Made by a program: the position numbers and the translations under genes. The notes under the pieces are model-generated. The model saw only the letters and a program-made list of their open reading frames with translations, searched no databases and was not told the origin of the DNA. 6,525 bases of DNA from Deltaproteobacteria bacterium. Its GTDB lineage: Bacteria > Desulfobacterota > G020345765. Position 1 is the first letter of the stretch, and the number at the start of each line of letters is the position of its first letter. The stretch spans positions 1 through 6,525 of the forward strand of contig JAUWWP010000156.1 in the NCBI GenBank assembly GCA_030616835.1. Reading direction: 5' to 3'. Shown here piece after piece: positions 3,862 through 6,525 of the stretch.

Positions 3862-6525
3862 TTATGGCAGGCAAACACCCACACCATAACTGAACTCACA
3901 GAACTGCGAATCAGGATTTGTTACTCTAATTGAGCTACAACATCCAGCACAAGGAGCAGTAGTCTCAAGCACTTGCCATGTTATCGTAGTCTCACTAATG
4001 ACAGGGGGACCTGTTTGAATCCAAGTACCATCTTCTTGTCCAAGCGTGAGCACGGCCGCAGTATCAAAATTGGCACCAGTAATTGTAAGATCAATCGGAT
4101 TAAAGGGCCCAACTCCCATCGCCGGATCGCAGGTAGCACCATCACAGACCGAGGTGCACACCGGTGCCGGCGGCGGCGGACCAATGATCACCTCGGCAGA
4201 GCTCAGGACAAAGGTAGGTATCCAAGCAGCCCCTAACCTATCACCATGATCATACTCGTAAACAAGTATAGATGTAGTAGTCGGACTTGCAACACTGTAA
4301 GTGAAATCCACACCACCGAAGTTAAAGAACCCCAACGCCCCATTTAAAGCAGTGTCATTATATAACCTTATCCGGTCCCAGCCAGGAGGTGGAGCAGGAC
4401 CGAGAGGAACACCACTATCATCAACGGCTGATGTCCAACTTGGATGCAAGAACACGCCGGAGGGATTCACAGCACCTGCATAGGTAAGGATATTCATATC
4501 CCATTGAAGCTCTACGTTTGCAGTCATTAATCCATTTGGACAGATTGTCTCGTCAAAGTAGATGTTGATGGGCATCGTGAAGTCCGTGCCAAGAGTGTGG
4601 ACAACTATATCCTCGGCACCGATCTCTGCCAGGCGGACATCAATCACCCGGTTGACCGGTAGAGCTGGTTGTAAGGCTGAATCCACCAGACCATCAACAG
4701 TAATGCTCACATTGATAAGGAGCCCGAAGCTACCAGATCCGTCGGGAATATTGCGCACATACAATCTCCCTACAATTCCGGTCTGATCAACATAAACCCC
4801 TCCACCCGGATGGCTCTCAGACGGGGCTGACACCGGTGTCTGGGTCTCCCCATCGACCCAGACAATGACATTGGTGAGATCGTAGGGAGGAGTCCCGCCG
4901 CTGAAGTCAACAACGACCGGAACGGTAGCATTCACACTTGCACCCCAGTCTACACCGTTGGCAGTAAGGATCTCCCCTAACGCAGGCACAACCAAAGTCA
5001 TCAAAGGCCCAACTCCTCCAACCTCAAAGGCGTTGGTATCGGAGCCCGGGTTGCCGCAGTTATCACTCAATGAAGCGGTAACCGTATTAGCACCCACCGG
5101 CACACCAGTAAATACAGTTGTCCAGCCTCCTGCCACAATAGCCGGATTCTGGGTGACTTCGATAGAGCCCGGAATCGTTACCGCTATCGTTCCCGGCAGT
5201 CCGCTGCTCGGAGCGGGGTCGACGACAGTTCCGTTCACTACCACGGTAGAACTGGGTTCGATTTCGCCCTCCGTCGGATGAGTAATAGTTACTGTTGGAT
5301 TCACCGTATCCACAGTCACAGTGATAGTAAGGGCACTCCCTGTATTACCCGCGGCGTCGGTGGCCGTGGCATCAACAGCATTGGGCCCTTCAACCAGGAC
5401 TAAAGTTGCAGTCCAGGCCGGCAGGGCGGAAATATCCGCCACCACTGCATTCACTAAAACCTGGGTAATGGCCCCACAATTAGGAGCAGCATCATTTGCC
5501 GTTCCCGTTACCACTACCGTGATACCGTTCTGACAGGCCAAAGGATTAATGGCAACCGATGGAATCACACTATCCACACAGATGTCTACAGTAGCGAATG
5601 CAGTGTTTGTCCCATCATCGGCGTTAACCTGAAGGGTTTGATTCCCCTCGACCGCCGTCACAAACACCCCGTTCCAGGTCCCATTCGGGAAAGTGCCACT
5701 GGTGATCATCGTAGTCCCATCAACATCAACGGCGGGATCAGCTAATGCGAGGATGTAGTCACCAGTGCAGGTAACGTTTACATCGTTAAAGATCTGGCTT
5801 GGTACCGGGGTGCTAAAGGTCACCACGATAACGGTGACATCAATATTAATTCTGCACGGTACGACGGCTGAGGAATTACCCGCATTATCCGCCGCTTGGG
5901 CATAGACAGTGTGCGGTCCCGAAGGCACCGATAGATATGTTTGAGGCGAAGGAAGCCACGGTTGTGCATCCAGCTTTACCTGACAAGTTGCTACCCCACT
6001 GGTTGCATCAGTGCAGTCGGCCGTAGCCACAATCGTATCGGTGGTAGTCTGGGTGGTTCCGCAGGCCGGAGAGGTAATATTTACCCCCGGCGGTGTAGTA
6101 TCCAGGGTAATGGTATCAGATGTGCTGGTAGTATTGCCTACACAGTCCCGGGCCTCGACCGTCACCGTCTTCAGCCCATCCCCGGGCGGTTCGATAGGGG
6201 CACAGATATCGGTAACACTGTCGCCAAGTGGACAGCCCCCGGCAAAAGGCTGCCAGCCACCAAAAACACCAGACCCGCAATCCACCCGGTAATCCTGCAA
6301 ACCGGCACTGCCAGGATCACTGGCAGTGATGTCGACCGTCACCGTAGTATCGGTCGTATATTGAGCGTAGTCATCGAGGACTACGCTCAAGAGAGGACCG
6401 GAGGTATCCAGGTAAACCATAACCGAGGTCGTCCCGGATTTACCATCAAAAACATTCGCCGTAATGGTATTCCATCCGTCCTCCAGGGTTACCGTCCCGG
6501 TGACAACTCCGGTCTGAGGTCCTCC
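3862..6525 (-). CDS. Ig-repeat surface protein with cohesin-like and IPT/TIG-like domains (5' end outside window)
   Basis: The frame is open from the window edge to the stop at 3862: 887 codons visible. The ATG at 6420 is internal, since 35 further codons upstream (GGPQTGVVTG...) continue the same Ig-like pattern, so the real start is beyond 6525. Counting from that ATG, Ig-like modules begin near residues 5, 107, 194, 283 and 371, each with a D(T/S)xxPxVxI linker and a late GN motif. Residues 471-590 are another beta-rich segment. Residues 593-748 look like a cohesin domain: GTDFTMPINIYF, then ANVELQWDMNILTYAG, a GALGFFNF strand, and closing SSAEVIIG. After a PPPPAP linker, 752-848 resembles an IPT/TIG domain (LTITGANFDTAAVLTLG...ITWQVL), with clustered cysteines. 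There is no enzyme domain, LPXTG, PEP-CTERM or membrane anchor at the C-terminus. It is likely an extracellular scaffold or adhesin. Cohesins bind dockerins, and the next gene downstream carries dockerin-like repeats. Confidence 0.93.
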   Translation of the reverse strand, partial: GGPQTGVVTGTVTLEDGWNTITANVFDGKSGTTSVMVYLDTSGPLLSVVLDDYAQYTTDTTVTVDITASDPGSAGLQDYRVDCGSGVFGGWQPFAGGCPLGDSVTDICAPIEPPGDGLKTVTVEARDCVGNTTSTSDTITLDTTPPGVNITSPACGTTQTTTDTIVATADCTDATSGVATCQVKLDAQPWLPSPQTYLSVPSGPHTVYAQAADNAGNSSAVVPCRINIDVTVIVVTFSTPVPSQIFNDVNVTCTGDYILALADPAVDVDGTTMITSGTFPNGTWNGVFVTAVEGNQTLQVNADDGTNTAFATVDICVDSVIPSVAINPLACQNGITVVVTGTANDAAPNCGAITQVLVNAVVADISALPAWTATLVLVEGPNAVDATATDAAGNTGSALTITVTVDTVNPTVTITHPTEGEIEPSSTVVVNGTVVDPAPSSGLPGTIAVTIPGSIEVTQNPAIVAGGWTTVFTGVPVGANTVTASLSDNCGNPGSDTNAFEVGGVGPLMTLVVPALGEILTANGVDWGASVNATVPVVVDFSGGTPPYDLTNVIVWVDGETQTPVSAPSESHPGGGVYVDQTGIVGRLYVRNIPDGSGSFGLLINVSITVDGLVDSALQPALPVNRVIDVRLAEIGAEDIVVHTLGTDFTMPINIYFDETICPNGLMTANVELQWDMNILTYAGAVNPSGVFLHPSWTSAVDDSGVPLGPAPPPGWDRIRLYNDTALNGALGFFNFGGVDFTYSVASPTTTSILVYEYDHGDRLGAAWIPTFVLSSAEVIIGPPPPAPVCTSVCDGATCDPAMGVGPFNPIDLTITGANFDTAAVLTLGQEDGTWIQTGPPVISETTITWQVLETTAPCAGCCSSIRVTNPDSQFCEFSYGVGVCLP
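6306..6390. repeat. Two strong inverted repeats inside the coding sequence
   Basis: TTGAGCGTAGTC (6361-6372) and GACTACGCTCAA (6379-6390) form a perfect 12-bp stem with a 6-nt loop. CACTGCCAG (6306-6314) and CTGGCAGTG (6320-6328) form a perfect 9-bp stem with a 5-nt loop. Both lie in one Ig-like module, 32 bp apart, and keep the reading frame. Neither is followed by a T tract, so they are not obvious terminators. Confidence 0.7.

Noticed and set aside
3973..6292. Plus-strand and alternative minus-strand open frames inside the cohesin-like gene
   Set aside because: All overlap the long minus-strand frame with clear Ig, cohesin-like and TIG-like content. They have no domain signal of their own.
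6418..6420. ATG at 6420 as the true start of the cohesin-like gene
   Set aside because: The frame continues open to the window edge with Ig-like sequence, there is no signal peptide after this ATG, and no ribosome site before it.

Overview
The window comes from a bacterium, probably Gram-negative and uncultivated. The evidence is two very long exported beta-sandwich repeat proteins, AT-rich intergenic DNA full of short dispersed repeats, a GEMM-I class riboswitch and a CRP-like operator. The taxon cannot be named from the sequence. Everything with coding or regulatory content reads on the minus strand, so the layout below runs from high to low coordinates.

(1) 6525 to 3862: the 3' part of a large secreted or surface protein. 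Bacterial Ig-like modules are followed by a cohesin-like domain and a C-terminal IPT/TIG-like domain. The start lies outside the window. (2) 3839 to 3766: two intrinsic terminators in tandem close this gene. (3) 3746 to about 3696: a good CRP-type palindrome and a possible -10 element, suggesting a new, activator-dependent promoter. (4) 3672 to 3557: a GEMM-I cyclic-dinucleotide riboswitch aptamer. The base expected to contact the ligand (position 20 in Vc2 numbering) reads A rather than G, which is the hallmark of the 3',3'-cGAMP-responsive variants. A dispersed repeat lies in the distal tip of its P3 arm. (5) 3537 to 3484: a terminator whose loop is perfectly complementary over 13 nt to the 5' edge of the aptamer, giving a plausible on/off switch. 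(6) 3422 to 2929: a small AT-rich gene for a membrane-anchored coiled-coil protein, flanked on both sides by copies of one short repeat (six copies in the window). (7) 2914 or 2845 to 1: a second large exported protein with a signal peptide, two dockerin-like repeats directly after it, and at least seven Ig-like modules. It is cut by the window edge.

The reading I favour is a cyclic-dinucleotide-controlled surface-protein locus. A cAMP-type activator and a riboswitch together gate transcription of the dockerin-bearing Ig-repeat protein, and of the small membrane protein now lying in its leader. The neighbouring upstream gene encodes a cohesin-like partner candidate. The coding calls are firm. 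The riboswitch call is strong. Ligand identity, cohesin-dockerin pairing and direction of switching are inferences.
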